A stretch of DNA of 64,000 bases. It comes from an uncultured Clostridia bacterium. GTDB lineage: Bacteria > Bacillota > Clostridia > Oscillospirales > Ruminococcaceae. This document shows positions 9,893-17,745 of this stretch, piece after piece. Where the stretch lies: positions 1 through 64,000 of the forward strand of contig CANRNN010000009.1 in NCBI GenBank assembly GCA_947632025.1, in the 5' to 3' direction. Each line of letters starts with the position of its first letter. Position 1 is the first letter of the stretch. Below the pieces are notes generated by a model. It made no database searches and was not told the origin of the DNA. It saw only the letters and a list, made by a program, of their open reading frames with translations. The position numbers were made by a program, and so were the translations under genes.

Positions 9893-10609
9893 TCACTTGA
9901 TACCAAGGCGGCGCATGATCTCCTTGTAAGCGTCCTCAACTCCGCCCATATCACGGCGGAATCTGTCCTTATCAAGCTTCTCGTGAGTTGTGGAATCCCA
10001 GAAGCGGCAGGTGTCGGGAGAAATTTCGTCCGCCAGCAGGATCTTTCCGTGGAAACGCCCGAACTCTATCTTGAAGTCGATAAGGTCGATATTGAGCTTT
10101 TTGAAGAAGCCGAGCATAAAGTCATTCACCTTGAAAGCGTATTTGGAAATATCCGCAAGCTCCTCTTCTGTAGCAAGTCCCAAACCGAGCGCGTAATAAT
10201 CGTTGATGAACGGGTCGCCAAGCTCGTCGTTCTTGTAGCTGAACTCAAGCGTCGGACGTTTTAAGGGAGTGCCCTCCGCTATGCCGAGCTTCTTTGAAAA
10301 GCTGCCAGCAGCAACGTTTCTTACAATAACCTCCAGCGGCACTATTTCCACTTTCTTTACAAGCGTTTCGCGGTCGGAAAGCTCCTTCACAAGGTGTGTC
10401 GGAACGCCCTCTTTTTCAAGCAGACCGAACATATAATTCGTCATTTTGTTGTTGATAACGCCTTTGCCGACGATAGTGCCTTTCTTTTCGCCGTTGAACG
10501 CTGTAGCGTCGTCCTTGTAATCAACAATGACCATATCGGGGTCATTTGTCGCGAAAACTTTCTTTGCCTTGCCCTCGTAGAGCTGTGCGCCTTTAGTAAT
10601 ATTTTCCAT
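9893..10609 (-). CDS. purC: SAICAR synthetase
   Basis: Phosphoribosylaminoimidazole-succinocarboxamide synthase, 238 residues, joins aspartate to CAIR. Motifs are [79 protein letters not shown]. The start has a GGAGGAAA site. It follows purE by 23 nt, the classic purEC order. Confidence 0.96.
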   Translation of the reverse strand: MENITKGAQLYEGKAKKVFATNDPDMVIVDYKDDATAFNGEKKGTIVGKGVINNKMTNYMFGLLEKEGVPTHLVKELSDRETLVKKVEIVPLEVIVRNVAAGSFSKKLGIAEGTPLKRPTLEFSYKNDELGDPFINDYYALGLGLATEEELADISKYAFKVNDFMLGFFKKLNIDLIDFKIEFGRFHGKILLADEISPDTCRFWDSTTHEKLDKDRFRRDMGGVEDAYKEIMRRLGIK

Positions 10610-10632
10610 TTTGATTTCCTCCGTAAATTATC

Positions 10633-11130
10633 TTAAAGATCCTCAAGTTCCGTCTGGAGCTTTCGGTCGTTTTCATTTATCTGGTCTATCATAGTGCGCT
10701 TTGCCACGGAAAGTTGGGCCGCGAGCGCCTCGTTTGAGAGAGCGAGTATCTGAATAGCGAGTATAGCAGCGTTTTTAGCGCCGTCCACAGCTACCGTAGC
10801 GACAGGTATCCCCGACGGCATCTGCACTGTCGCAAGAAGTGCGTCCAGACCGTTGAAGCTGCTTCCCGAACAAGGTATACCGATAACAGGAAGCGTTGTA
10901 TGACCTGCGACTATTCCCGCAAGGTGTGCAGCCATTCCTGCCGCGCAAATTATCACTCCGAAGCCGTTTGACTTTGCGCTCTCGGCGAAATCACATACAA
11001 GGCGCGGTGTCCTGTGTGCCGACATAACATGGCACTCGTACTCCACCCCAAAGAATTTCAGCTCCTCCAGAGCCTTTTTGACCACGGGCAGATCGCTCCG
11101 GCTTCCCATTATTACTGCAACCTTAGACAT
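10633..11130 (-). CDS. purE: N5-carboxyaminoimidazole ribonucleotide mutase
   Basis: Class I PurE, 165 residues, converts N5-CAIR to CAIR. Motifs are [56 protein letters not shown]. First gene of the operon, 26 nt behind an intrinsic terminator that ends the leader, with an AAGGAAG ribosome site. Expression should depend on read-through of that terminator. Confidence 0.96.
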   Translation of the reverse strand: MSKVAVIMGSRSDLPVVKKALEELKFFGVEYECHVMSAHRTPRLVCDFAESAKSNGFGVIICAAGMAAHLAGIVAGHTTLPVIGIPCSGSSFNGLDALLATVQMPSGIPVATVAVDGAKNAAILAIQILALSNEALAAQLSVAKRTMIDQINENDRKLQTELEDL

Positions 11131-11330
11131 AAAATCTTCCTTTCAAAATAAAAATAGCTGTATTTTCAGGATACAGCCGTTGAATTATTGCATTTTTCGT
11201 GCAAAAAGCCACGTCAGCTCCACAAGGCTATTCAACCTTACTCAGGGAATACGACCGAATTTCAATATACTGTGAACATCGACAATCTCCTGTCTAAATA
11301 TGGGTACTTCCATGACGATCAAACACACTT
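11131..11330 (-). promoter_or_regulatory. Structured 5' leader of the purine operon with attenuator
   Basis: About 190 nt separate the predicted start of transcription from purE. Read on the minus strand, GGTTGAATAGCC can pair either with an upstream TATTC/CCT half (a small hairpin with loop GAGTA) or with the downstream ATTCAAC. TTGCA-CGAAAAA-TGCAA and AGCC...GGCT form further stems. The leader ends in the intrinsic terminator at 11156-11178. This is the layout of a transcription-attenuating riboswitch or leader RNA. I could not match it to the purine, ZTP, PRPP or T-box consensus by eye, so the class is left open. Confidence 0.5.
11144..11178 (-). terminator. Attenuator terminator just before purE
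   Basis: On the minus strand GGCTGTAT / ATACAGCT stem with a 7-base loop followed by ATTTTTATTTT. It lies between the leader RNA and the purE ribosome site, so it must be read through for operon expression. Confidence 0.7.
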
Positions 11331-11332
11331 AT

Positions 11333-11361
11333 ATTTTACAACATATTGAAGATAATTTCAA
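11333..11361 (-). promoter_or_regulatory. Promoter of the purine operon
   Basis: Minus strand TTGAAA, 17-bp spacer, TAAAAT. Start of transcription would be near 11325, giving the structured leader described above. Confidence 0.6.
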
Positions 11362-11467
11362 GGGGTTTTTTGATTTTCCGCGAAATTTATCTATAAAAGT
11401 TTGATTACGGCGAATTTTACGCACAATTTATTCGCATTTGAGAATCACGCAGGTTCGGACATCAATA

Positions 11468-12151
11468 CTACAAGATTCTTGAATTATTTATGACCAATCC
11501 GAAAGCAACTCCAAGAGAGCCGGCAGCTGTGCGGCAGAGGGTCATTCTTCCGAGAAATATCTCGAAATACTCCATTACTGAGCTTATCTTCGTATCTATT
11601 GTCAGTTCGAGAACAAGCTCTTTTTTATCATCAGAGAATTTCAGCTCGGACTTTTCAACGGCATAGTTCACGCGGTCGTGAATATCGGAAATATATCCTG
11701 TCTTTGCTTGTTCACGTTCGGGAGCGCGGACGCGGCTTCGGCGAACATCGGATTTATCCGCGATTATGAGCGCAGCGGCGATAGGCGTTACCGGAGCGGC
11801 AGCGGTTTCGTCGTGATTTCCGATTGCCGAAATTATCATTGCTATCTCTGAGGCGGGCATTCCTAAACGATCCAGAAGCCTGAATGCCATAACAGCGCCT
11901 GTCTGGGCGTGACCCACTCTGTTCACGACATTTCCTATATCGTGCATATAAGCGGCGATCTGTGCGAGTTCGCAGGTACGGTCATCAAAACCGAGAGTAT
12001 TTAAAATAAGGTAAGCTGTATCGGCTGCACGTTCGACGTGAGCATTGGAATGTTCGGTATATCCGATAGAATTGAGTGCTGCGTCTGCCAGGCTGATGTA
12101 AGTCTGAACATCTTTATTTGTTTTTATGTATTGGTAAGTTACATTACTCAT
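11468..12151 (-). CDS. HD-domain hydrolase
   Basis: A 227-residue HD-superfamily phosphohydrolase. The metal site can be read as His38 (NAHVERA), His70-Asp71 (AYMHDIGNV), His81 and the later IADKSDVRRSR. No sensory or nuclease domain is attached. The substrate, perhaps a nucleotide, cannot be inferred from sequence. The ribosome site is GGAGGG. It has its own promoter, carrying a perfect 14-bp palindrome between -35 and -10, and lies just upstream of the purine operon promoter on the same strand. Confidence 0.8.
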   Translation of the reverse strand: MSNVTYQYIKTNKDVQTYISLADAALNSIGYTEHSNAHVERAADTAYLILNTLGFDDRTCELAQIAAYMHDIGNVVNRVGHAQTGAVMAFRLLDRLGMPASEIAMIISAIGNHDETAAAPVTPIAAALIIADKSDVRRSRVRAPEREQAKTGYISDIHDRVNYAVEKSELKFSDDKKELVLELTIDTKISSVMEYFEIFLGRMTLCRTAAGSLGVAFGLVINNSRIL

Positions 12152-12169
12152 AACGATCCCTCCGAGAAC

Positions 12170-12198
12170 ATTATAGCAAATTTGCTAAAAAATTTCAA
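12170..12198 (-). promoter_or_regulatory. Promoter of the HD-domain gene with embedded palindrome
   Basis: Minus strand TTGAAA-N17-TATAAT. The spacer and the edge of the -10 contain TAGCAAATTTGCTA (12174-12187), a perfect 14-bp palindrome well placed for a repressor. Confidence 0.65.
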
Positions 12199-12205
12199 GT
12201 CCCCC

Positions 12206-12234
12206 TTGACAAATATTATTTTCTGTGGTATAAT
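12206..12234 (+). promoter_or_regulatory. Promoter of tRNA-Ser
   Basis: TTGACA, 17-bp spacer, TATAAT, about 37 bp upstream of the tRNA. It stands back to back with the promoter of the HD-domain gene, the two -35 boxes being 8 bp apart. Confidence 0.75.
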
Positions 12235-12270
12235 AAAATTTGTGAGGTTTTTCTTTTATTTATTTGAAAC

Positions 12271-12359
12271 GGAGAGGTATCGAAGTGGTCATAACGAGGC
12301 GGTCTTGAAAACCGTTTGGGAGCAATCCCACAAGGGTTCGAATCCCTTCCTCTCCGCCA
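12271..12359 (+). tRNA. tRNA-Ser (UGA)
   Basis: An 89-nt cloverleaf: acceptor stem GGAGAGG / CCTCTCC, anticodon loop CTTGAAA giving anticodon TGA, a long variable arm (TTTGGGAGCAATCCCACAA) typical of a class II serine tRNA, and the T-loop GGGTTCGAATCCC. The CCA end is encoded. Confidence 0.95.
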
Positions 12360-12380
12360 GCAGGGCATAGCCCTGCACCG

Positions 12381-12410
12381 ATTCCCAGCAGGGGTGGCTC
12401 TGCTGGGAAT
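12381..12410 (+). terminator. Terminator-like hairpin behind tRNA-Ser
   Basis: Perfect 11-bp stem ATTCCCAGCAG / CTGCTGGGAAT, loop of 8, followed by GTTGTTTTCT. A smaller hairpin CAGGGC-AT-AGCCCTG lies just before it. Confidence 0.6.
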
Positions 12411-12690
12411 GTTGTTTTCTGTAAGGATATAATGTTAATTTTTTTATCAAGGTCAGACAGCCTGTGTGACCGGCGGCAAGTTCGTCTCGCAGGCTCCTGC
12501 GGGACGATTTGTTTTCTCTCGAATTAAAAGAAATCAAAGGACAGACAGTTGGTAGAGCAATGCCCTGTACCTATTATGCCCCTCACGTTGCTGCGGGGTA
12601 TTTTATACTGCGGGAGAATAAAGGACAAACTTCAAACTTTATGTGCATAAATTTGATGAACGCCGGACTTCGATTTGAGTCCGGCGTTTT
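12411..12690. other. Hairpin-rich gap with no credible gene
   Basis: Between the tRNA and the membrane-protein gene I see no coding region with a start site. It holds a 12-bp hairpin at 12482-12507 followed by TTTGTTTT, a near copy of the sodC terminator hairpin at 12578-12600 followed by ATTTTA, and a third terminator at 12661-12690. A short string CAGTTGGTAGAGCA near 12547 resembles a tRNA D-arm but no cloverleaf can be built. Possibly a decayed gene or small RNA region. Confidence 0.5.
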
Positions 12691-12691
12691 T
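12661..12691 (+). terminator. Intrinsic terminator
   Basis: CGCCGGACT / AGTCCGGCG stem with an 8-base loop followed by TTTTTAT. It ends whatever is transcribed from the gap region and insulates the next gene. Confidence 0.7.
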
Positions 12692-12708
12692 ATAATCAAT
12701 ATTAAACC

Positions 12709-12737
12709 TTGCTTTTTTGGCAGAAGTATGTTATAAT
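12709..12737 (+). promoter_or_regulatory. Promoter of the small membrane protein gene
   Basis: TTGCTT, 17-bp spacer, TATAAT, 25 bp before the start codon. Confidence 0.65.
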
Positions 12738-12762
12738 GTATCAAAAAGGGGGGAGTGAATAT

Positions 12763-13107
12763 ATGAAAAAAACATTTTTTCATACTGGCGCGCAAATTTG
12801 CACTTTGGCTTTTATAGCCGTTAATACTATATACATAACTCCTATGTTTATTTTATTGGCACTTGCCTACAACTATAATCCGCTAGAATTGGAATTGGCA
12901 AGAAATTATTTTATTTCATTCATCTTATATATTGGATTAAGACTGATGTGGTTTTTCATCGCTTTTGACGTTTTTTTTATCATATTATACATTAGCCAAT
13001 TTATAAAAACAAGAAAACGTGGTATGTTCATTTTTTCTTTGGTAATAGCTATTAGCAACATTTTATTAAATTCCATTTGCTTTTTTCTGACTCCGATGAC
13101 AATATAA
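12763..13107 (+). CDS. Small integral membrane protein, unknown
   Basis: A 114-residue hydrophobic protein with about three membrane helices (roughly residues 10-32, 47-72 and 83-106), little charge, and the basic stretch FIKTRKRG before the last helix. The start at 12763 follows a GGGGGGAG ribosome site; the 18 residues before it in the ORF track precede that site. The gene is clearly more AT-rich than its neighbours, with its own promoter and a terminator on its left, which could mean recent acquisition. No family recognised. Confidence 0.65.
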   Translation: MKKTFFHTGAQICTLAFIAVNTIYITPMFILLALAYNYNPLELELARNYFISFILYIGLRLMWFFIAFDVFFIILYISQFIKTRKRGMFIFSLVIAISNILLNSICFFLTPMTI

Positions 13108-13234
13108 CTTGCCATAAATGTTTTCTGTGTAAATTTATTAACATACACAATGAAAGTACACCCTGTTATGAAAAAGATAATCTCCCTGTTAGTGGACCTT
13201 ACTGCATCTGAATGTTTTTAGTGCCAAAAATGTC

Positions 13235-13263
13235 TTGCAATTAAGGAAAAAATGTGCTATAAT
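13235..13263 (+). promoter_or_regulatory. Promoter of the cobalamin synthesis operon
   Basis: TTGCAA, 17-bp spacer, TATAAT, 50 bp before the cbiD start. I looked for a cobalamin riboswitch or B12 box between 13108 and 13312 and found none. Confidence 0.65.
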
Positions 13264-13312
13264 AAATATGTATGTTGATTTTCTACTAAATTGCGTTTTT
13301 ATAGGTGCCTGA

Positions 13313-14461
13313 ATGTTTGAAAAGTACATTTTGCGCGGCGGACGAAAGCTCCGCTGCGGATATACCACCGGTTCGTGCGCTGCCGCAGCAGCGGGCGCGG
13401 CAGCGGAAATGCTGCTGTCGGGCAGGATCTTATCGGAATATTCAATAGAAACCCCAAAGGGAATTTCACTCTCGCTTGAGATCCTTAACGGGATAATTTC
13501 CGATAAGTCAGCTTCTTGTGCCGTTAGAAAGGACGGCGGCGACGATATCGACGCGACAGACGGGATACTCGTTTGTGCAAGTGTGAAAAAACTGCCGGAC
13601 GGTGTCGCGATCTTCGGCGGCAAGGGCGTGGGAAAAGTCACAAAAGCCGGACTTGACAGACCAGTAGGGGATTTTGCAATAAACTCCGTTCCGAGAAAAA
13701 TGATAGAGGATAATCTCGCGAGGGCTGCCGAAAAATTCGGCTACACAGGCGGATTTTCAGTGGAAATTTCCGTCCCCGACGGCGAGCGTATCGCCGAAAA
13801 GACTTACAATCCGAGAATGGGTATCGAGGGCGGTATCTCTATCATCGGCACTACGGGGATCGTCGAGCCGATGAGCCGAGCAGCGCTTGTGGATACTATC
13901 CGAGCCGAGGCGAAGATGCGCCGTGCGGAGGGCGTGGAAAATCTCGTCCTTACACTTGGAAATTACGGAGAGAGTTTTCTTTCGGAGAATTTTCCGTTTT
14001 TCGAGGAACGCTCCGTGAAATGCTCAAATTTTATCGGTGAGGCGGTCGATATAGCCGCTGAGGAGTGTTTTTCAAGCGTGCTGTTGGTCGGGCATTTCGG
14101 GAAAATGGTAAAGGTCGGCGCCGGAATTATGAATACGCACTCCCGCGAGGCTGACGGCAGAATGGAAGTGCTTGTGACGTGCGGTCTTAAGGCGGGAGTG
14201 CCCGTCGAAAAGCTGCGGAAAATCCCGGAATGTGTGACGGTAGATCACGCTCTTGAGGTGCTTGACGAAAAAGAACGCGAAAGAACGCTTGAGATCCTTG
14301 CGGAGCAGGTGGGTTTTTACCTGAATACACGAGCCGCAGGTACTCTTAAGATCGGCGCATTGATGTTTTCGGACAAGTTGAATATTTTCGTGAAAACCAA
14401 AAACGCCGACGATATCATCGGCAGGATACGGAGTGAGATCACTTCAAAAAACAATCTGTGA
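13313..14461 (+). CDS. cbiD: Cobalt-precorrin-5B C1-methyltransferase CbiD
   Basis: Adds the C1 methyl group in the anaerobic cobalamin route. 382 residues, normal length. The family signature LRCGYTTGSCAAAAAGAAAEML is at residues 13-35, and the later GYTGGFSVEISVPDGERIAEKTYNPRMGIEGGISIIGTTGIVEPMS block is clear. First gene of a long operon in which most genes overlap by 4 nt. Start ATG 13313 behind AGGTG. Confidence 0.95.
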   Translation: MFEKYILRGGRKLRCGYTTGSCAAAAAGAAAEMLLSGRILSEYSIETPKGISLSLEILNGIISDKSASCAVRKDGGDDIDATDGILVCASVKKLPDGVAIFGGKGVGKVTKAGLDRPVGDFAINSVPRKMIEDNLARAAEKFGYTGGFSVEISVPDGERIAEKTYNPRMGIEGGISIIGTTGIVEPMSRAALVDTIRAEAKMRRAEGVENLVLTLGNYGESFLSENFPFFEERSVKCSNFIGEAVDIAAEECFSSVLLVGHFGKMVKVGAGIMNTHSREADGRMEVLVTCGLKAGVPVEKLRKIPECVTVDHALEVLDEKERERTLEILAEQVGFYLNTRAAGTLKIGALMFSDKLNIFVKTKNADDIIGRIRSEITSKNNL

Positions 14462-14470
14462 GGCGGTACT

Positions 14471-15226
14471 ATGGTGCATTTTGTCGGAGCGGGAAGCGGC
14501 GCGGCGGATCTGATAACTTTGAGGGGAAAGGCTATCCTCGAAAGCGCGGACGTGATAATTTACGCGGGGTCGCTTGTAAATCCGAAGCTTCTGAAATTCG
14601 CGAAAAAAGACTGCGAGATCTTTAACAGCGCGGAAATGACGCTCGACGAAGTGATCTCTGTAATGGAAAGATCCGAGCGGGAAAACAAGACCACGGCGCG
14701 TCTGCACACGGGTGATCCGTCGCTTTACGGCGCTGTCCGCGAGCAGATGGACAGGCTGGCGGAAAAGGGGATAGAGTTTGACGTTTGCCCCGGAGTAAGT
14801 TCAATGTGCGGGGCGGCAGCGGCTCTCAAGGCGGAATATACACTGCCCGGAGTGTCGCAGAGCGTGATAATAACGCGGCTCGCGGGGCGAACGGACGTTC
14901 CGGAAAGAGAATCCGTAGAAAGTCTGGCGGCTCACGGGGCGACAATGGTCATTTTTTTGAGTTCGGGAATGACCGGTGAGCTTTCACGTCAGCTGATAAA
15001 TGGCGGCTGCACTTCGGAAACGCCTGCGGCGATAGTTTACAAGGCAACATGGGAGGACGAAAAAATCGTTCGGTGTACGGTCGGGACTCTCGAAAAAGCC
15101 GCTTCGGAAAACGGGATCTCAAAGACTGCGCTTATTGTTGTCGGGAATTTTCTCGGAGATGATTACGAGCTTTCAAAGCTGTATGATAAGGATTTTTCGA
15201 CGGGTTTCCGAAAGGGGAACGTATGA
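14471..15226 (+). CDS. cbiF: Cobalt-precorrin-4 C11-methyltransferase
   Basis: SAM-dependent tetrapyrrole methylase, 251 residues. Motifs: VHFVGAGSGAADLITLRGKAIL at the N-terminus, TGDPSLYGAVREQMD, and PGVSSMCGAAAALKAEYTLPGVSQSVIITR, which together fit CbiF/CobM rather than other methylases of the group. Ribosome site GAGGCGG nine bases after cbiD; overlaps cbiG by 4 nt. Confidence 0.93.
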   Translation: MVHFVGAGSGAADLITLRGKAILESADVIIYAGSLVNPKLLKFAKKDCEIFNSAEMTLDEVISVMERSERENKTTARLHTGDPSLYGAVREQMDRLAEKGIEFDVCPGVSSMCGAAAALKAEYTLPGVSQSVIITRLAGRTDVPERESVESLAAHGATMVIFLSSGMTGELSRQLINGGCTSETPAAIVYKATWEDEKIVRCTVGTLEKAASENGISKTALIVVGNFLGDDYELSKLYDKDFSTGFRKGNV

Positions 15227-16269
15227 GAGCAGCAATAATTTCCGTGACGGAAAAAGGAGCTGTGCTGGGAGAAAAGATTGCCGAAAGGCTTTTTCCCGAA
15301 ATCCCCGCAAAAAGGTTCTGTTTCAGGAAAAATTCCGTCGGTATCCCGCATAACGGCGCGGAATTTTACGACGATCTGTCAAAGCTTACGGAGGATGTAT
15401 TCGGAAAGTTCGACGGGATCGTTTTTGTGTGCGCCTGCGGGATAGCCGTTCGTGAGATCGCTCCGTTCGTAAGATCTAAGGCAACCGATCCCGCTGTGAC
15501 GGTGGTCGACGATTGCGGAAAATTCGTCGTGCCTATATTGTCGGGACACCTCGGCGGCGCAAATATTTTAGCCGAAATAATTGCTGAAAAAATCGGAGCT
15601 ATTCCCGTGATAACGACCGCCACGGACATTTCGGGGAAATTTTCACCGGATTCGTTCGCCGCAGCAAACAGGCTTATAGTGACCGACCTTGCTGCGGCAA
15701 AGGCGGTCGCGTCAGCAGTGCTTCGGGGAGAAAAGATCGGACTTAAAAGCGAATTTCCGTTTTTGAACCTGCCTGTGGAGCTAAGTTTGAACGAGAAAAC
15801 AAAAATCGGTATTCAAATCGCAGAAAAACGCTTGACAGAGCCGTTTGAAACGACACTGACGCTTATTCCGAAAAATATAATAGCAGGGGTCGGCTGCCGG
15901 AAAAACACGGAGTTGGCAGAGATCGAAAACGCAGTGTTTTCGAGATTGAGAGAGCTGGGTATCGACGAAAAAAGACTGTGCGCGCTCGCTTCAGCCGATA
16001 TCAAAAGAGGCGAAAAGGGGCTTTTGGAATTCGCCGAAAAATATAAGCTCACACTGAAATTTTTCAGCGCGGAGGAGCTGATGAGCGCCAAGGGAGAATT
16101 TAATTCGTCCGCTTTCGTTGAGAAAATCACGGGCGCGGATAATGTCTGCGAGCGTGCCGCGGTGTGTTTCGGAGGAAGGGTCATCGCGCCGAAAGCCGTA
16201 TCGGGACGCGTCACAACAGCGATAGCGCAGCTTCCCGTCAGACTCGATTTTGAAAGGAGAACGCTATGA
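15223..16269 (+). CDS. cbiG: Cobalt-precorrin-5A hydrolase CbiG
   Basis: Opens the delta-lactone ring of cobalt-precorrin-5A, releasing acetaldehyde. 348 residues with the N-terminal and core block (CACGIAVREIAPFVRSKATDPAVTVVDDCGKFVVPILSGHLGGAN) and the C-terminal CobE-like domain (IIAGVGCRKNTELAEIENAV). Start and stop both overlap neighbours by 4 nt (ATGA), indicating coupled translation. Confidence 0.93.
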   Translation: MRAAIISVTEKGAVLGEKIAERLFPEIPAKRFCFRKNSVGIPHNGAEFYDDLSKLTEDVFGKFDGIVFVCACGIAVREIAPFVRSKATDPAVTVVDDCGKFVVPILSGHLGGANILAEIIAEKIGAIPVITTATDISGKFSPDSFAAANRLIVTDLAAAKAVASAVLRGEKIGLKSEFPFLNLPVELSLNEKTKIGIQIAEKRLTEPFETTLTLIPKNIIAGVGCRKNTELAEIENAVFSRLRELGIDEKRLCALASADIKRGEKGLLEFAEKYKLTLKFFSAEELMSAKGEFNSSAFVEKITGADNVCERAAVCFGGRVIAPKAVSGRVTTAIAQLPVRLDFERRTL

Positions 16270-16994
16270 AATTATACGTTGTCGGGTTTGGCGGAGGAAA
16301 CGCCGAGGGTATGACTTTAGCAGCGAAAACAGCGATAGAACGCAGCGAACTGGTCGTCGGATACACGGTTTACTGCGAGCTTATGCGGGAGGTATTTCCC
16401 GAAAAAGAATACTATTCAACAGGAATGAAAGCCGAAAAAGAACGTGCCGCATACGCTTTGGAACAGGCAAAAAACGGCATTGTGACCGCGCTTGTTTGCA
16501 GCGGCGATTCTCAGGTCTACGGAATGGCGGGGTTGGTGTATGAGCTTTCAGGGAATTTTCCGGAGGTGGAGATCGAGGTCGTTTCGGGAGTTACGGCGGC
16601 AGTTTCCGGGGGCGCTGTACTTGGTTCGCCGCTTACAAATGATTTTGCGGTGGTGTCGCTGTCCGACCTGCTGACGCCGTGGGATGTCATTGAAAAACGG
16701 CTTCGCGGAGCGGCTTGCGGGGATTTCGTCACCGCTATCTATAATCCAACTTCAAAAAAAAGGGTCGACAATCTCAGGAAAGCCTGCGATATTTTTTTGG
16801 AATACCGTGATAAAAATACAGTCTGCGGCGTTGCGAAAAACATCGGAAGAAAAGGCGAAAACGGCTTGATAATGCGGCTCTGCGAGCTTCGGGAATACAA
16901 GGCGGATATGTTTTCGACGGTTTTTATCGGAAATTCGCAGACGAAAATAATTCGCGGTAAAATGGTGACTTCAAGAGGTTATCACGATGTTTAA
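16266..16994 (+). CDS. cbiH: Cobalt-factor III / precorrin-3B C17-methyltransferase
   Basis: SAM-dependent ring-contraction methylase, 242 residues. Motifs: LYVVGFGGGNAEGMTLAAKTAIERSELVVGYTVY, CSGDSQVYGMAGLVYE, VVSGVTAAVSGGAVLGSPLTNDFAVVSLSD, and YNPTSKKRVDNL, typical of CbiH/CobJ. Overlaps cbiG by 4 nt and cbiJ by 8 nt. Confidence 0.93.
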   Translation: MKLYVVGFGGGNAEGMTLAAKTAIERSELVVGYTVYCELMREVFPEKEYYSTGMKAEKERAAYALEQAKNGIVTALVCSGDSQVYGMAGLVYELSGNFPEVEIEVVSGVTAAVSGGAVLGSPLTNDFAVVSLSDLLTPWDVIEKRLRGAACGDFVTAIYNPTSKKRVDNLRKACDIFLEYRDKNTVCGVAKNIGRKGENGLIMRLCELREYKADMFSTVFIGNSQTKIIRGKMVTSRGYHDV

Positions 16995-17745
16995 GGCACT
17001 TGTCTTCGCAGGGACGACGGAGGGCAGACAGCTTGCGGAATTCTGTGCAGAATCGCATATTGATGTGGATTTTTCGGTGGCAAGCGAACGAGGCGGAGAA
17101 ATTATTTCCGCGGTTTCCGATAAATTCGGGATTTTTATAGGAAAAAAGAATTCAGCCGAAATAAAAGAGCTTATCTCGCGTGAAAATTACGGAATCGTTT
17201 TCGACGCGACGCACCCGTACGCCGTGGAGGTTTCAAAAAATATTTCCAAGGCGTGTTCGGAATTGAACGTTGAATTGTTCAGGGTGATGCGCGAAAAATC
17301 AACGGAAAAATTCGGGCTGTACGTTAAAGACCTTGAAGAACTGATAACGCTGTTAAACGGCTCTGACAAACCGATCTTAAGCACTCTCGGAAGCAAGGAA
17401 GCAGCGATTTTCAAACGCGTGAAAAACTTTCGGGAAAGAGTGTGGCTAAGGATCCTTCCGGACGAAAAAGCAATTGAATACTGTCTGGAATGCGGATTCA
17501 GGCGGGAGCAGATCATAACGGGCTGCGGACCGTTTTCCGTTGAGGAAAATCTGCGTGATCTAAGAGCGTCAAACGCGGGATTCTTAATTACAAAGGACAG
17601 CGGAAAAATCGGCGGATACCCCGAAAAAACGGCTTCAGCAAAGGAATTGGGAGTTACGTTGGTAACGATAGATCGACCGGACGAGAACGGCATATCTCTC
17701 GCCGACGCTGTCAGAATAATCAAGGAAAGGAGCGGAAAGACGTGA
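16987..17745 (+). CDS. cbiJ: Cobalt-precorrin-6A reductase
   Basis: Reduces the precorrin-6A macrocycle. 252 residues. The N-terminal nucleotide-binding block ALVFAGTTEGRQLAEFC, the DATHPYAVEVSKNI motif and GCGPFSVEENLRDLRASNAGFLITKDSG mark the CbiJ/CobK family. Overlaps the next gene by 4 nt. Confidence 0.92.
   Translation: MFKALVFAGTTEGRQLAEFCAESHIDVDFSVASERGGEIISAVSDKFGIFIGKKNSAEIKELISRENYGIVFDATHPYAVEVSKNISKACSELNVELFRVMREKSTEKFGLYVKDLEELITLLNGSDKPILSTLGSKEAAIFKRVKNFRERVWLRILPDEKAIEYCLECGFRREQIITGCGPFSVEENLRDLRASNAGFLITKDSGKIGGYPEKTASAKELGVTLVTIDRPDENGISLADAVRIIKERSGKT

Noticed and set aside
11131-11330. T-box or standard purine riboswitch before purE
   Set aside because: No T-box sequence (GGTGGTACC-like) and no purine-core three-way junction sequence could be recognised, so the leader is left unassigned.
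12540-12570. tRNA-like fragment (CAGTTGGTAGAGCA)
   Set aside because: Only the D-arm string matches; no acceptor, anticodon or T-arm can be built around it.
12509-12736. 75-codon ORF in the hairpin-rich gap
   Set aside because: It runs through two terminator hairpins and into the next promoter; no ribosome site.
12763-13107. Toxin or holin of a mobile element
   Set aside because: Small and AT-rich with membrane helices, but there are no phage or toxin-antitoxin neighbours, so only the membrane nature is stated.
13189-13641. 150-codon minus-strand ORF over the cbiD start
   Set aside because: Antisense to the CbiD N-terminus; composition (Ser/Pro/Ala runs) is typical of a shadow frame.
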